DNA of 38,052 bases from Clostridia bacterium (GTDB taxonomy: Bacteria; Bacillota; Clostridia; Oscillospirales; Acutalibacteraceae): positions 1 through 38,052 of the forward strand of contig JAFSDK010000014.1 in NCBI GenBank assembly GCA_017436255.1. The letters run 5' to 3'. How positions within the stretch are numbered: the first letter of the stretch is position 1; each line of letters opens with the position of its first letter. The notes beneath the pieces were generated by a model that saw nothing but the letters and a program-made list of their open reading frames with translations, had not been told where the DNA came from and did no database searches. Both the position numbers and the translations under genes were made by a program. Below are positions 8,959 to 16,120 of the stretch, piece after piece.

Positions 8959-8995
8959 GGGCAGAATTGCCCAACTTCTCATAAGTAAGTTGGGC
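8959..8995. terminator. Hairpin pair resembling terminators
   Basis: GCCCAACTT (8969-8977) pairs with AAGTTGGGC (8987-8995), followed on the + strand by AGTTTTATT. On the minus strand the adjacent smaller hairpin GGGCA/TGCCC (8959-8972) is followed directly by six Ts. Which transcript it would stop is unclear, as no gene lies immediately to either side. It borders the hairpin array. Confidence 0.5.
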
Positions 8996-8997
8996 AG

Positions 8998-9158
8998 TTT
9001 TATTCGCCTGCGGCGAGTTCTATTGATTCGCAGTGATATTCGGCTATCGCCGAGTGGTATTCGCTACGCGAGTTTGGAGGCGAATAAAATATCACTGAAG
9101 CCGTAAGGCTTCAATATCACGATCGCGTACGCGATCATATCACTCCGACGAAGTCGGA
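8998..9158. repeat. Array of short hairpins with ATATCACT spacers, partly inside an outer stem
   Basis: An outer 12-bp perfect stem (TTTTATTCGCCT 8998-9009 with 9078-9089) encloses two small hairpins: 9038-9044/9049-9055 and 9059-9064/9068-9073. Beyond it lie three more: GAAGCC-GTAA-GGCTTC at 9097-9112, the perfect palindrome GATCGCGTACGCGATC at 9121-9136, and TCCGAC-GAA-GTCGGA at 9144-9158. ATATCACT-type spacers separate them (9089, 9114, 9137), repeating about every 24 bp. The reverse-oriented AGTGATAT occurs at 9032. Hairpin stems differ in sequence while spacers are kept. The function is unknown. Confidence 0.75.
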
Positions 9159-9167
9159 ATATAACTC

Positions 9168-9196
9168 TTGCTTTCTCTGCTGATTGGTTATATAAT
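9168..9196 (+). promoter_or_regulatory. Promoter for the small membrane protein gene
   Basis: TTGCTT at 9168-9173 and TATAAT at 9191-9196 have 17-bp spacing. The start site would be near 9203, just after the hairpin array. The leader then contains a GGGC/GCCC hairpin and an 8-bp stem GCCTTTGT/ACAAAGGC at 9223-9241. Confidence 0.7.
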
Positions 9197-9301
9197 GAAT
9201 AGGGGTATGGGCTTTGCCCTATGCCTTTGTAATACAAAGGCGAAACTAGCGCGATAAAACCTGTTTGTTGATGGTAATTTTATAGTAAAGGAGAATCTAT
9301 T

Positions 9302-9652
9302 GTGTATTTAGGATATTTAATTATTGCTTTGATATTCTTTTTCACTATCAAAGGCATTATACAAAGCATTAAATCAAAAAAAACGTTTGATTTGTTAGTA
9401 TGTTTGCTGTTTATCCCATTCCAATTTTTCTTCTTTATAACCCTTTTATTTGGGGGAAGTGCATTCAATGATGCAGAAACTGAGTATGAATTATATCAAG
9501 CGGGTCATTATTATTTAGTATTCCACGGACAGTGGACAGAGGTTTCGCATGGAAAGTACGTTGTCGCTTTGGTTTCCGAAATTGTGGGGATTTCAACCTT
9601 TATAATTGCTCTTGTTATGAATTTGATTCGCGTCTTATCAAAAAATGAATAA
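9302..9652 (+). CDS. Small membrane protein of unknown function
   Basis: I do not recognise this 116-residue protein. It has three likely transmembrane segments (residues about 3-20, 29-50 and 88-108). Between the second and third is a polar loop with several acidic and aromatic residues (DAETEYELYQAGHYYLVFHGQW). GTG 9302 is chosen because AAGGAG at 9288-9293 is eight bases upstream. It stands alone between its own promoter and a strong terminator, directly downstream of the hairpin array, so it may be a recent arrival. The ordinary start signals favour a real gene. Confidence 0.7.
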   Translation: MYLGYLIIALIFFFTIKGIIQSIKSKKTFDLLVCLLFIPFQFFFFITLLFGGSAFNDAETEYELYQAGHYYLVFHGQWTEVSHGKYVVALVSEIVGISTFIIALVMNLIRVLSKNE

Positions 9653-9689
9653 TATAAACGCCGACAAAGAATCTGTCGGCGTTTATATT
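9651..9689. terminator. Bidirectional terminator
   Basis: A 16-bp perfect stem (9651-9666 with 9674-9689, core AACGCCGACA) has a seven-base loop and overlaps the TAA of the small membrane protein. AT-rich flanks on both sides suit it to closing both this gene and the convergent HD-domain operon. Confidence 0.88.
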
Positions 9690-9756
9690 TGTTTACAGCA
9701 AAGCAAATACAATCAAACTTCCTTATGAGAAGTCCGCTTTTTCTGCCCTTTTTATG

Positions 9757-10413
9757 TTACAACAACTGTTGTTCATTTATAACTAATTTAAATTGTAAAT
9801 CAAGTGTGCTTGCTGCTTTGCGACACATGGTCATTCGGTTTAAAAATATTTCAAAATAATCCATAACCGAGCTATATTTTGTATCAATTTCAAGTGTAAG
9901 TGTTATGGTTTTGTTTTCCTTATCTATGTCAAGTTTTGATGTCTTAACCGAATAGTTTACGCGGTCGTGTATGTCAAAGGTGGATACATCGCGGTTTCTG
10001 ACACGACTTCGGCGTACGTCAGATTTATCACCCAAAATAAGTGCGGCGGCGACCGGGTTAACCGCAACGCCGGTGCCTTCATCGTGGTTGCCTATTGCCG
10101 TAACAATAGTAGCAATATCCTCGGCCGGCATATTCATATGGTCAAGCAAACGAAACGCCATAACGGCACCGCTTTGCGAGTGGTCGATACGATTTACAAG
10201 ATTGCCAATATCGTGAAGATATGCCGCAATTTTAACAAGTTCAATACTATGTTCGTCAAATTGAAGTGTTTTTAAAATATATGCGGCGGTGTCGGCAACA
10301 CGGCCTACGTGTGCAAAACTGTGTTCGGTGTAGCCAAGCGCCAATAACGACTCGTCAGCCTTTGTTATATAGGTTGAAATTTCTTTATTTTTCTTTAATT
10401 CATTATAGGTCAT
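9757..10413 (-). CDS. HD-domain metal-dependent phosphohydrolase-like protein
   Basis: This 218-residue protein has the HD-domain ligand series: HSFAHVGRV near residue 32, AAYLHDIGN near 65 (the HD pair), HSQSG near 80, and AIGNHDEG near 108. The family cleaves phosphate bonds in nucleotides or cyclic nucleotides. The C-terminal part (about 150-218) lacks an obvious motif and looks like a beta-rich substrate or sensor extension. ATG 10413 follows an AGAGG site. It is separated by 11 bp from the upstream glycosyltransferase gene, so the two form an operon. The substrate is unknown. Confidence 0.82.
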   Translation of the reverse strand: MTYNELKKNKEISTYITKADESLLALGYTEHSFAHVGRVADTAAYILKTLQFDEHSIELVKIAAYLHDIGNLVNRIDHSQSGAVMAFRLLDHMNMPAEDIATIVTAIGNHDEGTGVAVNPVAAALILGDKSDVRRSRVRNRDVSTFDIHDRVNYSVKTSKLDIDKENKTITLTLEIDTKYSSVMDYFEIFLNRMTMCRKAASTLDLQFKLVINEQQLL

Positions 10414-10424
10414 AAATTTACCTC

Positions 10425-11372
10425 TTATTCATGCTTAAGCTCTTCCACAATGTCATAACGAGGCCTTTGTTTTGTCTCAAAGTATGCCTTACCAACGTAT
10501 TTTCCTACAATACCAATTGAGAAAAGTTGAACACCGCCCAAAAACCATATTGAAATCATAAGTGAAGACCAACCGGGTGCGGTATTGCCTGTAAAATATG
10601 AGATTAATGTATAAACAAATGCGGCAAGTGCAAAAAGTATAATTATGAAACCCAGTACGGTAATTAACGTTATAGGCCTTGTGGTAAAAGACGTTATACC
10701 ATCACTGGCGAGACGTAACATTTTACTAAGCGAGTATTTGCTTTTACCGCCACCTCGTTTTAGGCGCGTGTAGTAAACACAATCGGTTTTATAGCCTAGC
10801 GATGGAATAATACCGCGAAGATACAAATTACGCTCTTTATAAAGCATAAGTTGTTTGATGACGCGGCGGCTCATCAATCTGAAATCGGCGTGATTGTATA
10901 TGGTTTTAACGCCCATGGCAGTCATAAATTTATAAAAAAGATTAGCCGAGTTACGCTTTAAAAACGAATCACTTTTGCGGTTGTTTCTAACGCCGTAAAC
11001 TATATCGGCTCCTTTTGAATATTTGTCAATCATCTGCTCTATTACGCAAATATCATCCTGTAAATCGGCATCAATACTTATAGCAATGTCTACATCGTCC
11101 TGTACGTAATCGAGTCCTGCAAGCAGGGCGTTTTGATGCCCTACGTTAGCGGCAAGATTTATGGCGTTGATGCGGTTTGATAAATCATGTTCACGGCAGA
11201 GTATATTCCAACTGTCATCAGATGAGCCGTCATTTACAAATAAAACGTAACTTTGGTCGGTGATTTTTCCTGTAAGCGTTAAATCATCAAGCAGATTAAC
11301 AAGTGTTTCACAGGTGTTTTTTAGTATAGCCTCTTCATTATAGCAGGGTACAACAATAGCAAGTTTATACAT
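10425..11372 (-). CDS. Polyprenyl-phosphate-type family 2 glycosyltransferase
   Basis: This 315-residue protein has the GT-A signature IVVPCYNEEAILKNT near the N-terminus, the metal-binding SIDADLQDD near residue 97, and two C-terminal transmembrane helices (about 232-258 and 266-290). This is the architecture of DPM1/GtrB/YfdH-like enzymes, which transfer a sugar to undecaprenyl phosphate on the cytoplasmic face. The product would feed wall, teichoic acid or glycoprotein modification. The start is ATG 11372 with AAAGGA upstream. It is first in a two-gene operon with the HD protein. Confidence 0.88.
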   Translation of the reverse strand: MYKLAIVVPCYNEEAILKNTCETLVNLLDDLTLTGKITDQSYVLFVNDGSSDDSWNILCREHDLSNRINAINLAANVGHQNALLAGLDYVQDDVDIAISIDADLQDDICVIEQMIDKYSKGADIVYGVRNNRKSDSFLKRNSANLFYKFMTAMGVKTIYNHADFRLMSRRVIKQLMLYKERNLYLRGIIPSLGYKTDCVYYTRLKRGGGKSKYSLSKMLRLASDGITSFTTRPITLITVLGFIIILFALAAFVYTLISYFTGNTAPGWSSLMISIWFLGGVQLFSIGIVGKYVGKAYFETKQRPRYDIVEELKHE

Positions 11373-11404
11373 ATCTTACGTCCTTTGTTTTATAATGCAT
11401 ATAA

Positions 11405-11433
11405 ATTATAACATTATTATATCCTAAAAGCAA
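11405..11433 (-). promoter_or_regulatory. Promoter of the glycosyltransferase/HD operon
   Basis: On the minus strand, TTGCTT (11433-11428) and TATAAT (11410-11405) are 17 bp apart. The start site would be about 11398, 26 bases from the ATG. Confidence 0.7.
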
Positions 11434-11496
11434 TATAGGATTTAGCGATGTAGGGACAGGTCCATTATTATTTATACCTAATAAAAAATAATAATA

Positions 11497-11525
11497 TTGA
11501 AATATATTATTGTGTGTGGTAAAAT
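11497..11525 (+). promoter_or_regulatory. Promoter of the LRR surface protein gene
   Basis: TTGAAA at 11497-11502 and TAAAAT at 11520-11525 are 17 bp apart. The leader (about 90 nt) carries a tandem CGTTTAGTA-type repeat near 11552-11572, whose role is unknown. Confidence 0.55.
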
Positions 11526-11622
11526 ATTTAAAGAAACTATGTCACAAAAATCCGTTTAGTATCGTTTAGTAATTGTCTATACAAAATTGCGACGCAAAAC
11601 TTTCATAAGGAGATTGAAATTT

Positions 11623-14343
11623 ATGAAAAAGATTTTGGCTATCACCTTAACATTGGTACTGCTTTTATCGGTAATACCAATGGGACTATTTACCATCACT
11701 GCAAGTGCAGCAACAAGTGGTACAACAGGAGACTGCACATGGTCGCTTGATGGTACTGTGCTTACTATTAGTGGTAATGGAAAAATGGGAAATTATATAC
11801 GAGCATACAATGATGTTCTTCGTAAAAATACAACAAATGCTCCATGGGGAATAGATATTACAGAAGTAATTATTGAAAATGGAGTAACTGCAATTGGCAG
11901 GTATTCATTTGATGCTTGTAGTTCGCTTACAAAGGTAACGTTACCAGAGAGTGTAACAAGCATAGGTGAAGCTGCTTTTGCTAATTGTGAATCACTTGCA
12001 AGCATAACCATTCCTAAAAGCGTAACGAGTATAGAAAATAATGTGTTTGCTTATTGCAAATCGTTTACAAGCATAATTATCCCTGATAGCGTGACAAAAA
12101 TAGAATATTCTGCCTTTGCTTGTTGCGAATCGCTTAAAAGTATAACTATTCCTGATAGTGTGACAAAAATAGGATATTCTGCCTTTGCTGGTTGCAAATC
12201 GCTTAAAAGTATAACTATTCCTGATAGTGTGACAAGTATGGAGCATTCGGTGTTTTCTAACTGCACTTCTCTTGAGAGTATTGCATTATCCAAAAATATA
12301 ACAGATATAGGATATAGTTCTTTTGACAAATGTACTTCGCTTACAAGCGTAGCTATCCCCAATGACGTAACGAGTATTGGGTCACATGCATTTAACGAAT
12401 GCGCCGAACTGAAGAGTATTACGCTGCCACAGAGCATTGTAAAAATTGGCTCTTATGCGTTTAATAGCTGCAAAAAAATCAGTGATGTTTTTTATTTAGG
12501 AACGCCTGAGCAAAAAGAGAATATTGATTTTTCTGTTAGCAATGGACGTTTTAAAAACATTATTACATGGCATTATGTTGACGACGGTGATGTTGCAAAG
12601 CATGGTTACGATAATGATTGTGACCCTGATTGCAATGGCTGTGGTGTCACTCGCACAGTAAAGCATACTTACGACCATGGTTGCGATAAAGATTGTAATG
12701 TGTGCGGCGAAGTTCGTATTCCTGAACACGAGTTTATGGATGGTTGTGATCCGGACTGTAGTGGTTGCGGTTACGTACGCGAGGTAAGTGGTCACAAGTT
12801 TAAAATTGTTAGATGTGAAAAGATATGTGAGATATGTGGACAAAACTATCCACCCCAACACACCTATGATAATAGTTGTGATTCGGTTTGCAATGGTTGT
12901 GGGTTAGTTAGAGGAGTTGAGCATAAATACTCAAACAACTGCGATGCAAATTGTAACTTATGTAAGGCTACAAGAACTGCACCGCACAGCTATAAGTCAA
13001 GTGTTAGTAAAGCAACACTTACTAAGAATGGTAAAATAACCAAGACCTGTAGCGGTTGTAAAAAGAAAGTAACAACAGCAACTATTTATTACCCCAAGAC
13101 ATTTTCATTATCCAAAACAAGCTATACCTACAACGGTAAAGTGCAAACACCTACCGTTACGGTAAAAGACTCAAAGGGTAAGGTAATTGATTCAAAATAC
13201 TATACTATTAGTTATTCATCGGGTAGAAAGAATGCAGGTACATATAAAGTAACTGTAAAATTCAAGGGTAATTATAGCGGCACTAAAACCTTAAGTTATA
13301 AAATCAATAAGATTGATATTTCAAAGTGTAAGGTTAGTATTTCCGGCACTTCTTATACATATAACGGCAAGGTCATTAAGCCGAGTGTGAAGATAATTAA
13401 CCCATACGGTAGTACACTTAAAAATGGTACAAACTACACTGTGACCTATTCATCAGGTTGTAAAAACCCAGGTACTTATAAAGTAACTGTTAAGATGAAG
13501 GGTAACTATACGGGCAGCAAGACATTTACCTATAAAATCAACAAGATTGATATTTCAAAGTGTAAGGTTACTTTATCGGGTACATCATACACTTATAACG
13601 GCAAGGTTATTAAGCCGAGTGTGAAGATAATTAACCCCTACGGTAGTACACTTAAAAATGGTACTAACTACACCGTGACCTATTCATCAGGTTGTAAAAA
13701 CCCAGGTACTTATAAAGTAACAATAAAGATGAAGGGGAATTATACGGGTAGCAAGACCTACACTTATAAAATCAACAAGATAGATATTTCAAAGTGTAAG
13801 GTCAGCATTTCAGGTACTACCTATACATACGACGGCAAGGTTAAAACACCGACAATAACCGTAAAAACTGCGAGTGGTACAACACTAAAAAAGGATACAC
13901 ATTACACCGTAAGTTATGCGGCAGGCAGAAAAGACGTAGGTGCTTACACAGTTAAGGTGACTATGAAAGGCAATTACACAGGTAGCAAAACCTTTACTGT
14001 TACCATAAATCCGCAAAAAACCGAAATTACAAATCTTACTGCTAATAGCGACAGTATTGATGTAACAATTGCTAAAAAAGATACACATATAACGGGTTAT
14101 GAAATTGAGCATTCTACAAATGCCGATTTTAGTAACTCACAAACCAAGATAATCACAGGTTGCGAAACTACAAAAGTAACAATTAGCGGTCTTTCACAAA
14201 ACACAGCCTACTACGTAAGGGTTAGAACATACACTTTAGTAGGGGATGTAAAGTTCTATAGCGGTTGGTCGGATGTAAAATCCGCAACAACCGAGGGCTT
14301 TGGTATTGACAATAATGACGGTTGGATACTTGGTTGGCATTAA
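11623..14343 (+). CDS. Secreted BspA-type LRR protein with Cys-rich, Ig-like and FN3-like repeats
   Basis: This 906-residue exported protein begins with a signal peptide (MKKILAITLTLVLLL; cleavage likely at ASA near residue 27). Residues about 95-290 hold eight full 23-residue BspA-type leucine-rich units (pattern FxxCxSLxSITIPxSVTxIGxxA). Residues about 326-486 hold six roughly 21-residue units of the form H-x(n)-C-x3-C-x2-C plus a final CxxC pair. Then come four about 78-residue MBG/Ig-like repeats (493-793), two nearly identical in DNA, and one FN3-like domain (800-900). There is no LPxTG, dockerin or SLH motif, so it is secreted or held non-covalently. I chose ATG 11623 over TTG 11587 because AAGGAG at 11607-11612 and the signal peptide fit. 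Adhesion is likely but unproven. Confidence 0.85.
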   Translation: MKKILAITLTLVLLLSVIPMGLFTITASAATSGTTGDCTWSLDGTVLTISGNGKMGNYIRAYNDVLRKNTTNAPWGIDITEVIIENGVTAIGRYSFDACSSLTKVTLPESVTSIGEAAFANCESLASITIPKSVTSIENNVFAYCKSFTSIIIPDSVTKIEYSAFACCESLKSITIPDSVTKIGYSAFAGCKSLKSITIPDSVTSMEHSVFSNCTSLESIALSKNITDIGYSSFDKCTSLTSVAIPNDVTSIGSHAFNECAELKSITLPQSIVKIGSYAFNSCKKISDVFYLGTPEQKENIDFSVSNGRFKNIITWHYVDDGDVAKHGYDNDCDPDCNGCGVTRTVKHTYDHGCDKDCNVCGEVRIPEHEFMDGCDPDCSGCGYVREVSGHKFKIVRCEKICEICGQNYPPQHTYDNSCDSVCNGCGLVRGVEHKYSNNCDANCNLCKATRTAPHSYKSSVSKATLTKNGKITKTCSGCKKKVTTATIYYPKTFSLSKTSYTYNGKVQTPTVTVKDSKGKVIDSKYYTISYSSGRKNAGTYKVTVKFKGNYSGTKTLSYKINKIDISKCKVSISGTSYTYNGKVIKPSVKIINPYGSTLKNGTNYTVTYSSGCKNPGTYKVTVKMKGNYTGSKTFTYKINKIDISKCKVTLSGTSYTYNGKVIKPSVKIINPYGSTLKNGTNYTVTYSSGCKNPGTYKVTIKMKGNYTGSKTYTYKINKIDISKCKVSISGTTYTYDGKVKTPTITVKTASGTTLKKDTHYTVSYAAGRKDVGAYTVKVTMKGNYTGSKTFTVTINPQKTEITNLTANSDSIDVTIAKKDTHITGYEIEHSTNADFSNSQTKIITGCETTKVTISGLSQNTAYYVRVRTYTLVGDVKFYSGWSDVKSATTEGFGIDNNDGWILGWH
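13311..13790 (+). repeat. Near-identical tandem 234-bp coding repeat
   Basis: The block starting GATTGATATTTCAAAGTG recurs at 13311, 13545 and (with one change) 13779, an exact 234-bp period equal to 78 residues. The two full units differ at few positions, much less than the flanking units. This points to recent unit duplication or gene conversion inside the surface protein. Confidence 0.85.
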
Positions 14344-14351
14344 AAACAAAA

Positions 14352-14378
14352 AAGCGCAGGTAAAACACCTACGCTTTT
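14352..14378 (+). terminator. Terminator after the LRR protein gene
   Basis: AAGCG-CAGGT pairs with ACCTA-CGCTT around AAAAC, preceded by A-tracts and followed by TTTT. It begins nine bases after the TAA. Confidence 0.65.
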
Positions 14379-14422
14379 GGCACGCCCGATTGGAATCGAA
14401 CCAACGGCCTTTCGCTTAGGAG
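14378..14422 (-). other. 3' half of a tRNA gene (candidate attachment-site remnant)
   Basis: On the minus strand this stretch reads as a tRNA from the anticodon loop CTCCTAA (anticodon CCT) through a T-arm with GTTCGATTC to an encoded CCA. The five bases before the loop do not pair with the anticodon-stem 3' side, so the 5' half is missing. A precise break at the anticodon loop is what tyrosine-recombinase integration into a tRNA leaves. It is not a copy of the intact tRNA-Arg at 15806, because its T-arm differs. Confidence 0.7.
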
Positions 14423-14460
14423 ATACCGAGGGAAATACAAGTGGTATCCCTTACAATACC

Positions 14461-14483
14461 TAAAAATCCCCTGCTGTCAGGGG
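14461..14483 (-). terminator. Terminator of the protease gene
   Basis: On the minus strand, CCCCTG-ACAG-CAGGGG is followed by ATTTTTA. It lies about 130 bp past the protease stop. Confidence 0.6.
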
Positions 14484-14552
14484 GGGTTAAGGTTAAAGTG
14501 TTATCTTGTGTTATGCCGTTATTGCTAATTTTAAGTTATTTTGTTCTAACTG

Positions 14553-14571
14553 ATTAGCAGACAATTAGCAA
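14553..14571 (+). repeat. Left copy of the ATTAGCAGAC(A/G)ATTAGCAA direct repeat
   Basis: This 19-bp sequence is repeated with one mismatch at 15559-15577, on the far side of the protease gene. Each copy contains two TTAGCA motifs nine to ten bases apart. Confidence 0.75.
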
Positions 14572-14614
14572 GCACTCAAAATTAGGAAAATGGTTTTATT
14601 CCCATAAGATGTCT

Positions 14615-15469
14615 TTATTTAATCGCTTGTACCTCGGTCTGTTGTTTAGTATTATTTTGATTGCATTTTTCAAGGAATTCACTAATCAACTCACAAGGAA
14701 CCATTGCGCCATACTTAAATCGATTCATAAAATCCCTACCGCCCCCTATGTTTATGCCAACTATCTCCATTTTCTTATTCAACACTACACTTCCGCTACT
14801 TCCATAGCTTTCGTAAGCATTATGTTTAAAGGTGCTTACAGGCAGTAGTTTATCATTGCTCTCAAAGATATAATAATCCTTTGAACAAATATTGCCATAT
14901 GAATGAACAAATCTTTCTCCTTCCGGATTGCTAATAACCATAATTGCCTCATTATATTTTGGATTCTCTTCGCATATTGGGAGTACTTTTAACTTTTTCT
15001 CTGATTTGAACGAAATCACTGCCAAATCATATGCTTCATCCGCAAATACCAATTGTGCTTTTTCAAATTGTTCATAGTACATTTGGTTTGAAATATGAGT
15101 TTTGCTATTTTTACTATATTCTGAATATGTAGGAACACCATATGGTATGATAATATAATCTGCGTTTTCAAAATCTTTCACAACGTGATATGCTGTTAAT
15201 GCGTAATATGTATTATCTTCTGAATCGAAAACGACTCCGCTTGCACCAACATCCCAAGAAAAACTTGTAATGTTTTCTGCTACCCTTTTCTCTTGTTTCA
15301 CAATCACAATATTGCTTTCTAAAATTTCATTTTTAAACTTATTTTCAAAATCCTCAAAATAACGATTTTTACATTGATATTCATATAAGCTTGGATATGC
15401 AAAAATACACACGCATATTAATATTAAGGTAACAACAAAGATTGTTATTTTTTTCTTTTTATGATTCAT
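14615..15469 (-). CDS. Membrane-anchored trypsin-like (HtrA-type) serine protease
   Basis: This 284-residue protein has an N-terminal KKKK followed by a hydrophobic helix (residues 8-27), a signal anchor that places the rest outside the cytoplasm. The catalytic triad is readable: His in YYALTAYHVVKDF near 97, Asp in DEAYDLAVISFKS near 148, and Ser in YGSSGSVVLN near 228, followed by VGINIGGG. There is no PDZ domain, and it is shorter than DegP/HtrA. It ends with a Gln/Asn-rich tail. ATG 15469 is preceded by GAGGAAAG. It is flanked by ATTAGCA direct repeats and a truncated tRNA, which suggests cargo of a small mobile or relic element. Confidence 0.85.
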   Translation of the reverse strand: MNHKKKKITIFVVTLILICVCIFAYPSLYEYQCKNRYFEDFENKFKNEILESNIVIVKQEKRVAENITSFSWDVGASGVVFDSEDNTYYALTAYHVVKDFENADYIIIPYGVPTYSEYSKNSKTHISNQMYYEQFEKAQLVFADEAYDLAVISFKSEKKLKVLPICEENPKYNEAIMVISNPEGERFVHSYGNICSKDYYIFESNDKLLPVSTFKHNAYESYGSSGSVVLNKKMEIVGINIGGGRDFMNRFKYGAMVPCELISEFLEKCNQNNTKQQTEVQAIK

Positions 15470-15505
15470 ACTTTCCTCGCTATAAAATTATTATTTGCCA
15501 AACAA

Positions 15506-15534
15506 AGTATAACACAGAAGTTTCAAAAAGTCTA
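15506..15534 (-). promoter_or_regulatory. Extended -10 promoter of the protease gene
   Basis: On the minus strand, TAGACT (15534-15529) and TATACT (15511-15506) are 17 bp apart. The -10 box is preceded by TGT (an extended TGn motif). Confidence 0.55.
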
Positions 15535-15558
15535 TGGATGGAACATACGCCTGTGCAC

Positions 15559-15610
15559 ATTAGCAGACGATTAGCAAAACACCGATTTTCTGCTAATCGC
15601 AATTAGCAAG
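15559..15610 (+). repeat. Right ATTAGCA repeat cluster
   Basis: 15559-15577 repeats the left copy at 14553. It is followed by an inverted CTGCTAATC at 15590-15598 and another ATTAGCAA at 15602-15609. Multiple direct and inverted TTAGCA motifs resemble recombinase arm-type sites, but no recombinase gene is in the window. Confidence 0.65.
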
Positions 15611-15614
15611 AAAA

Positions 15615-15745
15615 AAGCCCTCCTTGTGTAAAGGAGGGTGGCTGAGCGGAGCGAAGTCGGGAGGATTGTTAACGTATAAAATTACAAAACAATCCCTCAG
15701 TCTTTTGCTTCGCAAAATCCAGCTCCCTTTACACAAGGGAGCCTT
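15615..15745. mobile_element. MITE-like palindromic element
   Basis: The two ends are degenerate inverted repeats of about 55 bp. Each starts with a hairpin (CCCTCCTT-GTGT-AAAGGAGGG on the left; GCTCCCTT/AAGGGAGC on the right). Next comes a variable mini-hairpin (GAGCGGAGCGAAGTC versus TTTTGCGAAGCAAAA), then GGGAGGATTGTT or GAGGGATTGTT facing an AT-rich centre. No coding potential. The kept ends with swapped inner stems suggest a dispersed non-autonomous element. Confidence 0.7.
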
Positions 15746-15777
15746 ATAAACGCTGTATTTATGCGGGTTTTGATAAG

Positions 15778-15802
15778 AAAAAACCGCCTCTTTCGAGACG
15801 GC
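15778..15802 (-). terminator. Terminator of tRNA-Arg
   Basis: On the minus strand, GCCGTCTC-GAAA-GAGGCGGT (an 8-bp stem with two wobbles) is followed by TTTTTT. It begins three bases after the tRNA CCA end. Confidence 0.8.
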
Positions 15803-15805
15803 TTT

Positions 15806-15882
15806 TGGCGCGCTTGCCCGGATTCGAACCGGGGGCGTTCCGCTTAGGAGGCGGACCCTCTATCCTGCTGAGGTACAAGCGC
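15806..15882 (-). tRNA. tRNA-Arg (anticodon CCT)
   Basis: This 77-nt gene has a complete cloverleaf: acceptor GCGCTTG/CAAGCGC, D-stem CCTC/GAGG, anticodon stem TCCGC/GCGGA with loop CTCCTAA (CCT), T-arm CCCGG-TTCGAAT-CCGGG, discriminator G and encoded CCA. It reads AGG codons. Confidence 0.96.
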
Positions 15883-15913
15883 ATATACGATACAATTCGA
15901 ACAGATTACCATT

Positions 15914-15931
15914 CGCCTTTTTGCAAAGGCG
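15914..15931. other. Small hairpin in the tRNA leader
   Basis: CGCCTTT pairs with AAAGGCG around a short loop, in the 5' leader of the tRNA transcript. The 236 bases between the tRNA and the methyltransferase stop otherwise contain only the tRNA promoter and a terminator. Confidence 0.4.
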
Positions 15932-16005
15932 AGCATTAAAACACCCACTTAGGAGGGGCTTGTTATATCCATTTAACTAAAGCGGCATATATAATTTGCC
16001 TTATT

Positions 16006-16034
16006 ATATTACAACAACAGTGGCTAAATGTCAA
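16006..16034 (-). promoter_or_regulatory. Promoter for tRNA-Arg
   Basis: On the minus strand, TTGACA (16034-16029) and TAATAT (16011-16006) are 17 bp apart, which would give a leader of about 117 nt. Confidence 0.5.
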
Positions 16035-16084
16035 ACCATTTTACACATAACCTTTGCGGTCGGGGTTTGATTTTTTAATAGATT

Positions 16085-16120
16085 AAAAAAACTATGAGCA
16101 AAAATTGCTCATAGTTTTTT
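16085..16120. terminator. Terminator of the maf/methyltransferase operon
   Basis: AAAAAACTATGAGCAA pairs with TTGCTCATAGTTTTTT around a short loop. It is symmetric and could act in both directions, and it overlaps the stop codon of the methyltransferase gene. Confidence 0.85.

Noticed and set aside
8998..9158. CRISPR array
   Set aside because: The constant parts are only about 8 bp and the variable parts are themselves palindromic. There are no cas genes and no unique spacers of normal length.
11445..11460. Degenerate copy of the GGGGACGGTTCT repeat before the LRR gene
   Set aside because: Only a short GGGACAGGTCC resemblance exists, too little to support relationship.
12051..12437. Antisense ORFs opposite the LRR region
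   Set aside because: They arise from the repeated codons of the leucine-rich units and repeat in step with them.
14609..14848. A 79-residue + strand ORF opposite the protease
   Set aside because: It lies wholly antisense to the protease 3' part, with no ribosome site.
14378..15882. The two tRNA-like sequences as attL and attR of one element
   Set aside because: Both have a CCT anticodon loop, but their T-arms differ clearly, so the fragment was not copied from the intact tRNA-Arg at 15806.
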